Of a DNA stretch of 64,000 bases, positions 36,570 to 47,944 are shown in pieces; within the stretch, counting starts at the first letter, position 1; the number at the start of each line of letters is the position of its first letter. The notes below the pieces were generated by a model that saw only the letters and a program-made list of their open reading frames with translations, did not search any database and had not been told where the DNA came from. The stretch is from Ulva prolifera (taxonomy: Eukaryota > Chlorophyta > Ulvophyceae > Ulvales > Ulvaceae): NCBI GenBank assembly GCA_023078555.1, contig CM041197.1, positions 1,894,501 through 1,958,500 of the forward strand, given 5' to 3'. The position numbers were made by a program, and so were the translations under genes.

Positions 36570-39500
36570 TCAGGATGCGGACACTAGCAGGTCCAACAGG
36601 TGCTTAGACCTGAAACTATCATAAACTTTGCATACTTCCGCTTTCAAGACAGCTGGCTTTTTCAACCTCAATTCTTGTAACGCTGCGAGTACCGCGGACT
36701 GCACCTCTTCGTCAGCATCATCCAGGTGTATGAGGAAAGCAGATATGAAATACCTGAACAAAGTAGTTTCCCGTTTGCATGCTCTGCGACCCAGGATCAG
36801 CGTACAAATGGCCAAGTCCAGCCGTGTCTCACCCACTGTTTGTGTCGCAGTATGTTGATGACATAGCATAGTGTGCAAACGCCTGGACGGCCACAGCTGC
36901 GGTAATCCTGACATCATTGTTGCTGTCATCCATTCTTTTGTTCAGCTGTGGGTATATTTGCCGCCGAGCATCATCTGACAGTTCAGATCCTGCCAGCTTG
37001 AACAAAGCGGCAATTGTGCAGCATGCAAGTCTTCTTGTGTCTACGTACCAGTCTTCATCCATGCTTTGGAACAGCAAAGGTAAAAGCTTTCCCTGAGGAG
37101 ACAGCAACGGCTTCATTGCCTCCGGCCCAATGTGACGCAGGAAGAACAAGGTATGCAAAGCATGCAGTGCGCTGTAACGTACAGCAGCGGCGGACTTGCC
37201 TGCAAACCCATGCCTGTGAAGATCAGCATACACATATTCAGACAATGTGTCAGTGGGTGGAGGGGAATGTGCACACCAGCGCGCCAAATCAAGGGTGGAA
37301 TGATCACAGTCTCAAGAAGAAGAAGCCCGTGTTGCCCGCAGAACTCATGACCCTGTTTTTCATTTTGCAGAAGACTGTCAATACCGCGTAGCAATGACAT
37401 GCGCAGTGCTGGATCCCGTTCATGATCACGGATGATACAGTTTAAGGCCTCGCAAAGTGGATGTCCCACAGCTGAAAGAGTTTCACCAGGACTGATACGT
37501 AGCATTGTCAAAAAGCTGGGAATGTCTGGGTGATTGGTACACCACTGTCGAGATTGCTGGAGCAGCCTTGTCATCAGGCTGGAGGCATATTGTGCTGCCA
37601 ACTCTGATGCTGATGCAAATCCACAGGCGGTGGCTAGAATGTCTTGTGACTGCATTGCAAGCAGGCATTCCCCAGGATCATTGATGCGAGGCAGAAATGA
37701 AATTTCTGCTGCAGAACACCGCCACAGTAGTCCACAGGTGTAATTCAGATTTGAGCGTGCGGCACACCACTTGAATTTGATTGATGGTATACGAATCGAA
37801 GTCATGGCCTTGCAAATGCACTAGACTGTGAAATAACGGCTTGGCAACCTTAACCACAGCAGGGCCTGCAAGGTCGATAACATTGGCAACAACCATAACT
37901 AGCTGCCGTTGCAGCTCGATGTGCTGCATTGAGCGCATCTCCTCACTGGCTAGCCATTCTGCCATCTGTTCTAGATGCTCCATACGTACAGGTTTAGAGG
38001 CTCTGCCAGCAGCAAGTGCCAAACCAGACATTGCCACTAGAGCACAAACAGTTGCATTCTGCTGTGCCTTAAGGGTGGAAACATATTCCAGGATCAGGGG
38101 CATCCAGTGATGCACCTGCAAAGCAGTCAGGCGTTGGCGACTTGCAAGGCTACATCAAATATTGCCGAACGTGCGCTCTCAATCAGGATGACCGGCACAA
38201 CTACCAGGAGCCTGTGCGCCATACCTCGCAAAAGGCTCCCACTACATGAATGCAATGAACAATACGTATTGTCACTGCCTCGTCATCATCACCGACTGCC
38301 TGGCACAGGCAAGGCAGAATACGCTCGAGGTGCCTTGTTAACCCATGCTTAGACAGCGCCATAATGCTGTACAGGCATCTCGAAGCTGTGCTCCGCAAGG
38401 TCGCAGTCCATTGCTTGACATCATCTAGCACTGGAGGCAGAATTGTGTCCAGCTGTGCGTTGATCATTGTACACAGTGCTGCAGATGCCTGCCTGTCAAG
38501 TGGTGGGGGCAGGCTCGTGCCGGCTGGTGCATCAGCACCCCAAGCATGTTCCACCTGATCCATCACATTAGAAATGCCATCCTGTTCAGGGCTGAACTTG
38601 TGTGCAACCTGGCTCAGCATGGCCAATGTCTCAGCTCCAGCTTCTGGGCTGCCATCTGTAATCCCGAGCAGCAAGACCGGCAGAAGGTGCGGCATAAACC
38701 ATGAACAGCCCACGTCTGCCATGTGTATTTCCAACCAAGAGGCACAAGAACGAAACGTGGCCAGACGCAAGTCACATGATTTATCGACGGCAGTCATCCT
38801 CAATGCAGGAACAAGCTTGGTCGCCAGCAGTTCCCTGGAAAATGGTGTGTTCTCGCCCAGAGACATCAGAGCTTGCATGCCTGCCGCCCGAACACGAGAA
38901 TGTGGGTGCCTGAGTACCTCCACCAAGGATGTGACGAACAGGTCACACACATGTGCCAGCTGCCCGTGCGGACTTGTGCGAGCCAGTGAGGTGACTCCCA
39001 TGCATGCGCACTTCTTTGTTTCATGGAAAGAATCATCAAGGCAGCGGCTGAGGATGTGAGCAACGTCATCTATCACTGCATCGTCATTTATGGCTTCTGC
39101 GACCATCACGGTAGTCGTGAATTTGGCTATTTTAAGGCGGATTTCTTCACTGGGCTCAAGTGGACATGCCTGCCCAACGCCCATTCTAGGCTTCAATGCT
39201 TGAAGAGCTTGTAGCTTGAGTACATTTTCATCAGGAGCTGCCGAAACGAGAATGCTAATCACTTCCATGGCAACCTCTCGGCATACGTCGGTTTGGTCTC
39301 CCAGCATGTGCAGAATTTTCTCACGCAGCGACTCTGACTCCAGTAAAGCGATTAAACCTCGATCCCAAGATTCTACAGACGTGCTTCCAATTTGCGTGTA
39401 CAGCTTCTTGATCGCCTGCTTGCGCAGATTTCGGTCCGGGTCTGACAGGCAATTCACATCTCGTTGAGTGAAACTTTGCACGTGCTTGCTTGGGAAGTCT

Positions 39501-39679
39501 TTTGATATACCACACGCAATATTGGCATGATCAGCGTTGTCTTGCTGGCATTCCCTTCGTTCTGCTGGCTGAAAAATCGTCGCCAGCACTGCAGACGATG
39601 CACGTCCGCTGGCGCGGCCATCTCTAGGAGCTGTGCGGGCCTTTAAAGCCTCCCAGATATCATCGATACTTTGAGGCAT
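36570..39679 (-). CDS. DNAAF5: Dynein axonemal assembly factor 5 (HEAT-repeat protein)
   Basis: Cytoplasmic HEAT-repeat factor needed to preassemble axonemal dynein arms before delivery to cilia. Exon 1 runs 39,679-38,225 (about 485 codons) from the ATG of MPQSIDDIW. Exon 2 begins at 38,115, joined in phase. Later exons lie within about 37,708-37,350, 37,199-36,860 and 36,780-36,570; their exact borders were not all resolved. HEAT repeats span the protein. Diagnostic parts are the Trp-initiated repeat around VKQWTATLRS with HLERILPCLCQA, the IWRAG segment followed by KSAAAVRYSAL, QLNKRMDDSNNDVR near the C-terminus, and a final HLDDADEEVQSAVL repeat. Total length near 880 residues matches the family. 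It is divergent from the channel gene at 40,344. Its presence implies that the organism builds motile cilia. Confidence 0.9.
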
Positions 39680-40343
39680 TGTTCTTCAGGAGACTTCCGA
39701 TGCGTTGGTCACCCCGGCACAACTGTGGCGCTGTGTCGGACGCGTACATGTCATACACAGGATGTCCGCAGCGACATTCGGAGGTCAACTTGGGACTTTA
39801 ACAGGACAACCTGAGTCGATGTATATGTGATAGTGAGCTTTAGCCCTGGCCACATGTAGCCTGTGCGATTGTCAGCATTCCGATACCCGCGTTGTCGCTC
39901 GACGCCACCGCCACGGTTGAGCGCCCAGGTTCGCTGCCATGATAGCAGGCGCATCACGTATCACAACGCCCCATATGTCTGGCTGCGTTTGGCGAGTATT
40001 CCATTTTTAAATGTGTTTTTAATTGATGTTGAGTACTGGGACTCATATCAAGTTGCGAAGGCCTGCGAATCATTGGTTCGGTGTCCGACAATGAATGATA
40101 TACATCAGACCTGAAATTTTTTTTGTGGTCAATCGAACACCATGGCTTGTGCATACAGTCGATAGATGCCATAGCGATGATCAGAGTACCTTGCTTCCGT
40201 GTAACTATGTCCGTCACAACCGGCCCACACCTAGTTCGCGAGAGAAAGCGCCTGATCAGACGTCCTGTGCTGTGGATGAACATTCATATATTGCTCACAC
40301 TATTATCTGTCCGCATCCGCTGCATGCATCAATAGGCGGCTGT
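39680..40343. other. Divergent promoter region between DNAAF5 and the channel gene
   Basis: About 660 bp between two start regions facing away from each other. No convincing TATA box or recognised element was seen. Part of it may be the 5' exon or leader of the channel gene, whose start is not certain. Confidence 0.4.
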
Positions 40344-43092
40344 ATGACACAAGACCCGAAGAAGTGGTGGAATATATCCCCGAGCAGTGGGTTCATCCAC
40401 GCGTGGGAATGGTGAGACCCATGGTGGATATTTTAAGTGATGGATGTGTGCGATCAGACACGGCCTTGCCATGGCTGCTCTCATTCCTGCAGGTTCATCC
40501 TAGTGATGGTTCTATACAATTTGTTCTCAGTGCCATACATCGTTTCCTTTGTGGCCACAGAGAACTGTGGTGAAGCCAACGTGATAAAAGAATTTCTGCT
40601 GCCGCTGTCGTCGGTTTGTCTCCGCGGGTCGTGTACCTGTAATTCATCAGCGGCAGCAGCGCTGGCAGGTTCGGTCACTGTCTGATCCTGCTGCAGGCGT
40701 GCCAAAATGGTGATGAGTACACAGATGCGCTAGCAAATGTCGCGCATTCTATCTCATTTGACCCTGATAGTGTAGAATTTGAATTCTACCTACCATGCGC
40801 TTCAAGCATCTTTTCACTCGTGAATGTTGCATCAGACTGTGCATTTTTTGCCGATATTCTATTGAGTTTTGCGACGGGTTACATCCCCAGGCGTAGCAGC
40901 TTGCCAGAGTATAATATGCGAGCGATTGCATTGAACTACATGCAAGACTCGTTTGCATTTGATGCTATAGCAACATTCCCATGGGAGCCGGTGCGTCACC
41001 GTCAAGGCCTTTTCACATGGTGCCATAAAGTTGATGCTGAGCCCTCTCGCCACGTGATGTTGAACACACACCTTCTGTGACTTTTGTGCAGTTGCTTACT
41101 CAATTGTTGGTGCAGGCAGTACGTGTACTCTTCCCATCTGCGTCTAATTGGTTGGGCTTGAAACTGATCAACCTTGTGAGGTTTTTCAGATTGATGAAAG
41201 TTCAGCATAAGCTTGGAACATACCTCTCCACACCTTGGGTGCACCTGGGGTGTATTGTTGGTGTGTATTTAATGTGCGCGCACTCCTTGGCCAGTTTGCT
41301 ATTTTTCATAGGAAGATGGCAAGTCAAAGACCTGGAGCTGGGTGCACCAAACGACTTTGTTGGTAAGTATTTCCTGATCTCCGGACACATCGCTTGCAAC
41401 GCCTTGTGCGTTTGATGCATGTTCACATCCTGTGCAGGTGACCCTTGGGTTATCAATGAATGCCTGCAATTTGCGGACTCCAGCACACAGTACAGCGTTG
41501 CGTTTTACTGGGCGGTGACCACAATCACAACTGTCGGATATGGGGACATTGTGCCCAACACAAACACTGACAAAGTATTTGTCATGTTGGCAATGTTTTT
41601 CAGCGGTACTTTACAGGTGTGCATATTTATCAGTCTTGCTGGGTTCCGCTCATGGCGTGTAATTGTAGCATGGATAGCGATGCAGGCAGCCATTCTTGCC
41701 AATGTTGCCGTGGCCGTGGAAAGACTGCAAGCTAAGCATACACAGATTTCTGCCAGGATTCGGCAGGTGATGGTTGCACTTAAGTTTCATGATATACCAG
41801 CGGCACTGACAAACCGGGTCCTGAACAGCATCGAGTACTACTCATCCCAACGGTTTGGTTTGCAAGACGTGGACACTGTTCAGCAATTCTCACAAAGGTG
41901 TCGTTCACAAACAGTTTGCTCAGCAAATGAAGATCCACTGTTGTGTTGCCCAAGTGCCTACCCCTGTCCCTCTGCCTTTGATTGTGGCAAACTAGAGTAA
42001 TACTCAACTGTGTGGCAAGTGAATCAGCGGTGACATATAGGCTCCAAGCAGACATCGCATTCGAAGTTATGAATAATGTGCACCCTGGAATTTCGATATT
42101 GACTGGGTGTTCGGCTGCTCTTTTGAGGGAAATTGCAGTGCGTTGGACAATGATGATCACGCCGCCGTCCGAGCCTGTGCTCATCTCAGGTTTGGCTGCC
42201 TCATATTGTAAACTGTGGCTGGATACGGCAGAAATGCTTCAGATTAATACACTTTGCAGGATCGCCTGCGATGGAAATCTACCACTTAATCACCGGAACT
42301 TGTGCAGCCAGGACAAGCAGCGGAATATACATTGGCACTCTTGCTGAAGGTTCAGCAATTGGCCACCTCGATGCTGTCCTAGGAACCACCTGTGGAGCGG
42401 ATGTGATTGCTAAGACGTATTGCACGATGTATTGCTTGTCCACTTTTGACTTGCAGGAGGTTCTCCAGGCAAGTGTTTTTTTTCGGCTGTTACGTTAGAA
42501 GTGGCTTCAGCGAACTTTGTTGTCAAGTGCTGCATTTCCTGATGAATAAACATGCATTGAACACATATGTGCATGTAACACCGGACTACACGTGCCTGTA
42601 ATGCAGATCTGCCAGCAATTGATTTGCTTCATTGCAAATGTGCTAACTTTTGTGTAGGCATATCCCGAGGACATGAAAGCCATAAAACAGCGTGCCTACC
42701 TTGAGCGCAGCAACTCCCATGATGCAACCGTGGCCAAGCTGCTCTCTGCACGGAGCACACTGAAGAGTGGATCCAAGCACACTGGTGACAGGAACGTGCA
42801 TGCAAGGGCAGCTATCAACGCCCAGGAGGCAGATGCTGATGATGACAACGTCTGTGAGCTAGTGCTCTTGGATCCAATGGCCAGCGACGTAGCGACCGGA
42901 CCAGATGTTGTGTGTCGCGACCTAAGTGACTTTCAGGCAGCTGTGGCCAGGGACTCAACAGCGAGTCACTGCAACGCAGGGACCAGCACGCAACCGAGTC
43001 ACATACTGCATGCCCAGCACAGATTAGATGGCATGCTCCACAGGCTGCAAGATGCCCTAGCAACAGTTGATGCGATGAGACATAGATCATAG
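40344..43092 (+). CDS. Voltage-gated K+ channel with cyclic-nucleotide-binding-like domain
   Basis: Nine exons join in phase: 40,344-40,411, 40,493-40,580, 40,697-40,990, 41,092-41,362, 41,438-41,616, 41,686-41,897, 42,041-42,189, 42,260-42,468 and 42,658-43,092. S1 is at FILVMVLYNLFSVPYIVSF, S2-S3 follow with FADILLSFATGYI and ALNYMQDSFAFDAIATFP, and the S4 region is LKLINLVRFFRLMKV with few charges. The pore has the K+ selectivity filter TVGYGD (41,530-41,547). S6 (FFSGTLQAAILANVAVAV) is formed across an intron. A C-linker and CNBD-like fold follow, ending in MYCLSTFDLQEVL, then a hydrophilic tail. This is the KCNH/CNG/plant Shaker superfamily layout. The ATG chosen gives MTQDPKKWWNISP before S1; an upstream exon is possible. 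The last intron has a GC donor (CAG-GCAAGT). Confidence 0.88.
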
Positions 43093-43286
43093 TCGGCAGT
43101 GGAGCAGGCAGAGACAGACAATTGGCTCGATTTGCAGTTCTCGGATGTTGCCCGGAGTCACAGACCGATGATAACCATTGGAAATGTGGCACTCGCGCAG
43201 GGGGTACTGTTACACACTTTCTCAAAGTTCGTGAACTCATACAGTGACATACATCCCTGTACGCATTATTAACTTTTAGGACAGTG

Positions 43287-44268
43287 TCATTTGGAATTTC
43301 GCTGATTCATGATGGCGGCGAAATTGGCCCGAAATTCATTCCATCCCAATATGCTGCCTTCTCTAGCTGGATCCCATGATGCCGAAACCGCCCCATAAGA
43401 AATTCCCAGGAGTCCTGCTCCAAATGCCAGCCCTGAACTGATAAAGACTGTGCCCATGGGCAGGTCAACTTTTTGGACAACCTGCACATATGCGTCGATA
43501 TTACCTTCTGCCCCAGTACCCAATGGCGATAACGTTCTCCGATCACAGGAAATCACCTTCAGATACCAGAAGAACGGAAATAGCAGAAGTCCCAGCAGAA
43601 CAGGGGTCCCAGAGAACATGATCACCCGCTTCAGCATGCGGTCTGTCACCCTGGGGTCAACCACATCATCCGAATCTGAATTCCCTGCATCCTTGGCTGC
43701 TGCAGCATTCCTTGCAGCAGCTGAAAGCTCCTCTATCTTTTTGGCCTGTTGTCGTGCAGATGGCTGGTTTCCCATTCGCAGCTGCTGCACCGCAACATAA
43801 CGGCACTGTTACCTTGGTATGGGATCATACACAGAACGGTGGTGCCCAACCACATACACTATTTAGTGCAGTTGTGGACCGTACCACTTGCGATGACGCG
43901 TGTACGATCGTACCAAAAGGGATGTCACTGCGCACCTTTTCCTTGGGCGCAGGCGTTGGGGACTTCTCGCCAAAGCCTTTTGCTTCAGCAGCTGTGTAAC
44001 GTCTCGATTTCAGCTGAAACTGCATGGATACGGTTCTTCGAAACGATCAGACAGCCATGTGGGCCTAACTTGCCGTTTAGCTCAAATGACCAGTGTGGCC
44101 CAGCTTCATGTCAATTTGATGGTGCGATGCAGCAACTACACCAAACGAAGCAGCCGCGCTCTTGTGTGCTGAAACCCTGACAGCTGTTCTGTCTCGAAAT
44201 TTCCAGCCAGGATGTGAAAAAAGCGGCTCTGCTGAACTTCCCATAGTGTCGTACCGCACGTTGTGCAC
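43287..44268 (-). CDS. PAM68: PAM68-like photosystem assembly protein
   Basis: Thylakoid membrane protein (DUF3464) that assists photosystem II assembly. Four exons join in phase: 44,268-44,142, 43,991-43,936, about 43,784-43,557 and 43,481-43,287. The N-terminus (MGSSAEPLFSHPGW... VRVSAHKSAAASF) looks like a chloroplast transit peptide, with AEAKGFGEK near the likely mature start. Family landmarks are VTDRMLKRVIMFSGTPVLLG leading into the first membrane span, a second span FISSGLAFGAGLLGISYGAV, and the signature SWDPAREGSILGWNEF. The third intron is 75 bp, a multiple of three, so the frame stays open through it. Either of two ATGs 24 bases apart could start translation. It converges with the channel gene, 194 bp apart. 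Confidence 0.92.
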
Positions 44269-45131
44269 ATCTCCGAAACGGCTTGATCACTCCAATGTGA
44301 GTGTGAATGCTCAATGGCATACTTGGTGTGCTTGTGCACGATTCTGGCGGAGCTGTGCGTATACGAAACGTGTAGATTGAGAAAGGAAGCACAGTCGAGG
44401 CATATCTAGAAGAGCATGGTTTTGAAACAGGTCACAGACAAAATAAGCCCCTCGGAATATGATATTTTGCGCTGTATTGTTTAAGCATTGCAGTGCGCTA
44501 TCCAGGTTCAGCGGCAGTCGAGGGCTCGGTCACGCGAGACCAACGTCATGCATGCGATCATCACAGCTGCACCGTCTTCAGGTGCATCTGCACACCCGGA
44601 AATGTCTCTTTGTAGCGAAACATAATTAGATGGAGGGCAAGAGCAAGCAGGAAGCCGCTGTAGCAAAGCAGATAGGCCCGGGTGCGTGGACGACTGTACG
44701 AATGTCGTCGTCAACTGGGTTCGCGGCTGCCCAAATTCCAATCTGTTGATGTGCAATGGAGCCAGATCCTCTTTCGTTTGGTATGTTTCGAATCCGAACG
44801 ACGGCACCCTGGTGTTCCAGTGCACGTGCGAGACGGTGTCACACGTTTTCCAGGAACCAATTGACTCATGTTGATGAATCCAGGCCTTTCATTGGGGAGT
44901 GGGTAATCTGCCACAAGCTTGATATACTTGCCTGCATACATAGAGGCGCATCAGGGCTGAGAACCGTGCACCAGGAACAGTTGTGGCAATTCAGCCCCAG
45001 CTGGGCAGATGCTTGTTGGTTGGTGCTCATGTACCACATACGTTGCACGACCGATCCCTGCATATCAAATGCACGCCTTTGATACGTGTCATTCCGTCAG
45101 CTCGTCTGTCACGGCACGGATGCGAGTGAGA
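44269..45131. other. Divergent intergenic region between PAM68 and the transporter
   Basis: About 860 bp between two outward-facing genes. Frames here are short and unconvincing. It probably holds both promoters and 5' leaders. No recognised regulatory element was seen. Confidence 0.4.
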
Positions 45132-47269
45132 ATGGATGCTTCTGACAATGACGCAACCCTTCGGCAGGCCGAGCCACAATGCACAGCAGACAACAGCCTC
45201 GCTCAACATCTCACCGAGCCAGACCCCGCTTGGATCTGGATCGTCGGCCTCTGCACACTGGCTATCTTAATCTGCTACGCAGATCGCTCCAATATCAGTG
45301 TTGCCGTTGTTTCCATGTCCTCAGACCTACACTGGAGCGAATCCTACAAAGGCACCATCCTGTCCGTTTTTTTCATCGGCTACGCAGCTACGCAATTACT
45401 AGGGGGGGGACTTGCAGATCGCTTTGGTGGTAAGCGTGTACTTACAGCAGGTTGAGTACCCTTCCTGCATGCTGCCACCGTGGCTTTTGACCCGTGCGCC
45501 AAGGTCTCACCATCTGCAGGTGTAATCGCTTGGTCTGTATTCACATTTCTGACTCCCGAGGCTGCCATGGGTGGTACTTTCACGCTGATTGCATGTCGAA
45601 TTGCAATGGGGCTGGGCGAGGTATGGCCTCTCAACCAACACTCGCTGCATACAAGCTCCGTTGCCTTGCATAAAGTTTTTGCGTGGACCACGTCGACACG
45701 AATATCTTCTGCGGCGAATGTCTGCTCAACCCATGCGCACAGCTACACGAATTTTTGTTCCCGTTTTTCTTTTCAGGTTGTCCAGAACCTGAGGCCTTGA
45801 CACAGTGCCTGTGCATGCACAGGGCATTGCATTTCCGGCAGTGCACAGCATCATCTCAAGAACAGTCCCTCGTGCACGGCAGTCCACAGCTGTGGCGACG
45901 GTGACTGCTGCCTCATATGCTGGAGCTGCCACTGCCGCTGGTTTAAGCCCATGGATCATCACCAACGCATCGTGGCAGGCCGTCTTCTATGTCTTTGGGG
46001 CATCTGCAGTCCTCTGGCTCCCCTTCTGGATAAGCACTCCCGTGCCCAGCGCCACGGCACCCGCTCTGGGGCTAGCTGCGCATGTTGACACTACCGAAGC
46101 GGATCCCTGCACAGCTCAGGATACTGAACCTGTAGCGTCTACTGCACGTGAAGAGGAGCAACAACTTGTGGCGCCTCAGCAAGACTCACACGCAACAAGC
46201 CTGCCAGCTTCTGTGCAAGGGGCACTGCAGGTGATGGGCATGGATGCGGGCTTCATTGCTCTTGTGCAACGTAAGGAGGTCTGGGCAATCGGTGTGGCAC
46301 AGTACTGCCAGAGCTGGGGCCTGTATGTGCTCCTCAATTGGCTCCCCACTTTTTATGTAGAGCAGGTGTGCATTCGGAATGCGACACCATCTTTGGCGCC
46401 TGCGTTCTCACATCACGCAAGTCTTTTTTTGTTTTGTCTCCCTTAGTGGTCCGTAGGCAGTATTTTACTCCACAGCAGAGCTGTGGTCTTGAGAGAATGC
46501 CCATCATGTGTCAAACATTGTGTCAGGGTCTGCTTGCTGCTGTCCGTGCTGAGATTCCCAGGAATGCACGATGGGTACAAGTCCTTCAGCTTCCCTACTT
46601 GTGCAGTATAATATCAATTTGAGCAATATTGGTGAGTATACTGTCCTTCCCCCACTGATTCAAGCAGGAGTCGGGGGAGTAAGCGGTGTACTCGCAGACA
46701 ATCTGATCCAGCGTGGAGTCAGAGTCAAAAGTATACGCAGGTGGATGCAGGTATGCTCGCGCTTGAACACTGCGGTGATGTTTTCAAACAGGCATAAGTG
46801 CAGCTTGCGGTGCTGCACAGCTGAAACTTGTATGTTTACATACTACAACTCTAAGCAATCGGACATAGAAACCTGCCACTCACAGGGGAGTCCGCTGATG
46901 CAGATCAGTGGTATGCTTGGACCAGCTGGTTGTCTACTCTTGGCGGCATCCCCAGCTGTTGACGATGCTCCGGTGTTCGCATCTGCCCTAATTACCGTGG
47001 CTCAAGGCCTCAGCGCACTGACTCTGGCGGGAGTCAGTGTGAGCCAACTGGACATTGCCCCTCGTCATGCGGGGGCAATATTCGGTTTCGGAAATGCTCT
47101 TGCCACGTTTTCAGGGCTGCTGGGAACCAAGCTCACCGGAGAAATTCTAGATTTGACTCACTCATGGGCTGTGGTTTTTGCTGTGACAGCGGGCCATTTT
47201 GTTGCTGGAAGTATTGTTTGGTACATCTGGGTTGGGGACGAGAAGCTTCCCGAGGATGACCTTCAGTAA
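45132..47269 (+). CDS. PHT4/SLC17-type inorganic phosphate (anion) transporter
   Basis: Major facilitator superfamily carrier. Five exons join in phase: 45,132-45,450, 45,520-45,620, 45,823-46,365, 46,607-46,750 and 46,904-47,269. The first span ends in the family motif CYADRSNISVAVVSM. GYAATQLLGGGLADRFGGKR is the MFS loop 2-3 signature, and the conserved MGLGE-GIAFPA junction is formed by splicing exons 2 and 3. Later spans include LNWLPTFYVEQ and SWAVVFAVTAGHFVAGSIVWYI. A long hydrophilic loop (about 46,050-46,230) is Ala/Glu/Gln-rich. Close relatives are PHT4 phosphate transporters of plastid or Golgi membranes. I see no clear transit peptide from this ATG, so the location is open. An ATG four codons upstream (45,120) is an alternative. 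The stop lies 20 bp from the end of the next gene. Confidence 0.88.
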
Positions 47270-47289
47270 TGTGGGGTGGCAAACGAAAC

Positions 47290-47559
47290 TCATGGCTTGA
47301 TGCTCTCACAGAAAGTCTCCAGTGTGAGGGTGGCGACCCCCAACAAGTCCATGAACGTGCCTGTAGCCGCACGAAGCATGCGAATATCCTGGGCCATGAA
47401 GTTGATTGTGAGATCGCTGCCGTTTAGCACCATTGTCCTCCGCACGTCATGCGGGCGCAACTCCGGATCAACGCTGAGGGCATCTCGCACTAGCTGTGCA
47501 TGATCTGCCTTCTCGAATGAGACAACAATGTCACTCTTGTAGGACCACGAGTCAAGCAT
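47290..47559 (-). CDS. PCC1: KEOPS/EKC complex subunit Pcc1
   Basis: Single-exon gene of 89 codons. Pcc1 is the small dimerisation subunit of the KEOPS complex, which makes the t6A modification on ANN-decoding tRNAs and has links to telomere and transcription functions. The family core is plain: IVVSFEKADHAQLVRDALSV, then DPELRP, a beta strand LNGSDLTINF, and DIRMLRAATGTFMDLLGVA, a helix with the conserved LR pair. Length fits the family (about 80-100 residues). It is tail to tail with the transporter, with only 20 bp between stops, so the 3' untranslated regions must overlap. It is head to head with the reductase (385 bp). Confidence 0.9.
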   Translation of the reverse strand: MLDSWSYKSDIVVSFEKADHAQLVRDALSVDPELRPHDVRRTMVLNGSDLTINFMAQDIRMLRAATGTFMDLLGVATLTLETFCESIKP

Positions 47560-47944
47560 TTGAACGACTGTATATCAACGGCAGATCTGCGCCGAGTGGC
47601 GATGTGGCCGCTATTCGATGTTTCGATCGAATCAGCTGAACGCTCGCAGAAACTACCAAGTGTGGGTCAATACACTTTGAATTTACTCGGATGTGACATC
47701 TCCACAATGCGGGAAAGCATCTCAGTCGTACGTAGCTTCTCCGAGTGGTGACAGGGTACGCGCAACAGCTCTCGATGCTACACCCCGGACCATGATGCCC
47801 CTGTGCAGAGTCTGCAGATATGTGCTCACGATTGTGCCCTCTGCAGCTTTTGCTGAAGCGTCGAGTGAAATGCGCTGCCTGAATATGGTTCATTTGTTTA
47901 AGTGCTGCTAAAGTGCTGCATGCCCAAAGAACGACGCCAAAGAA

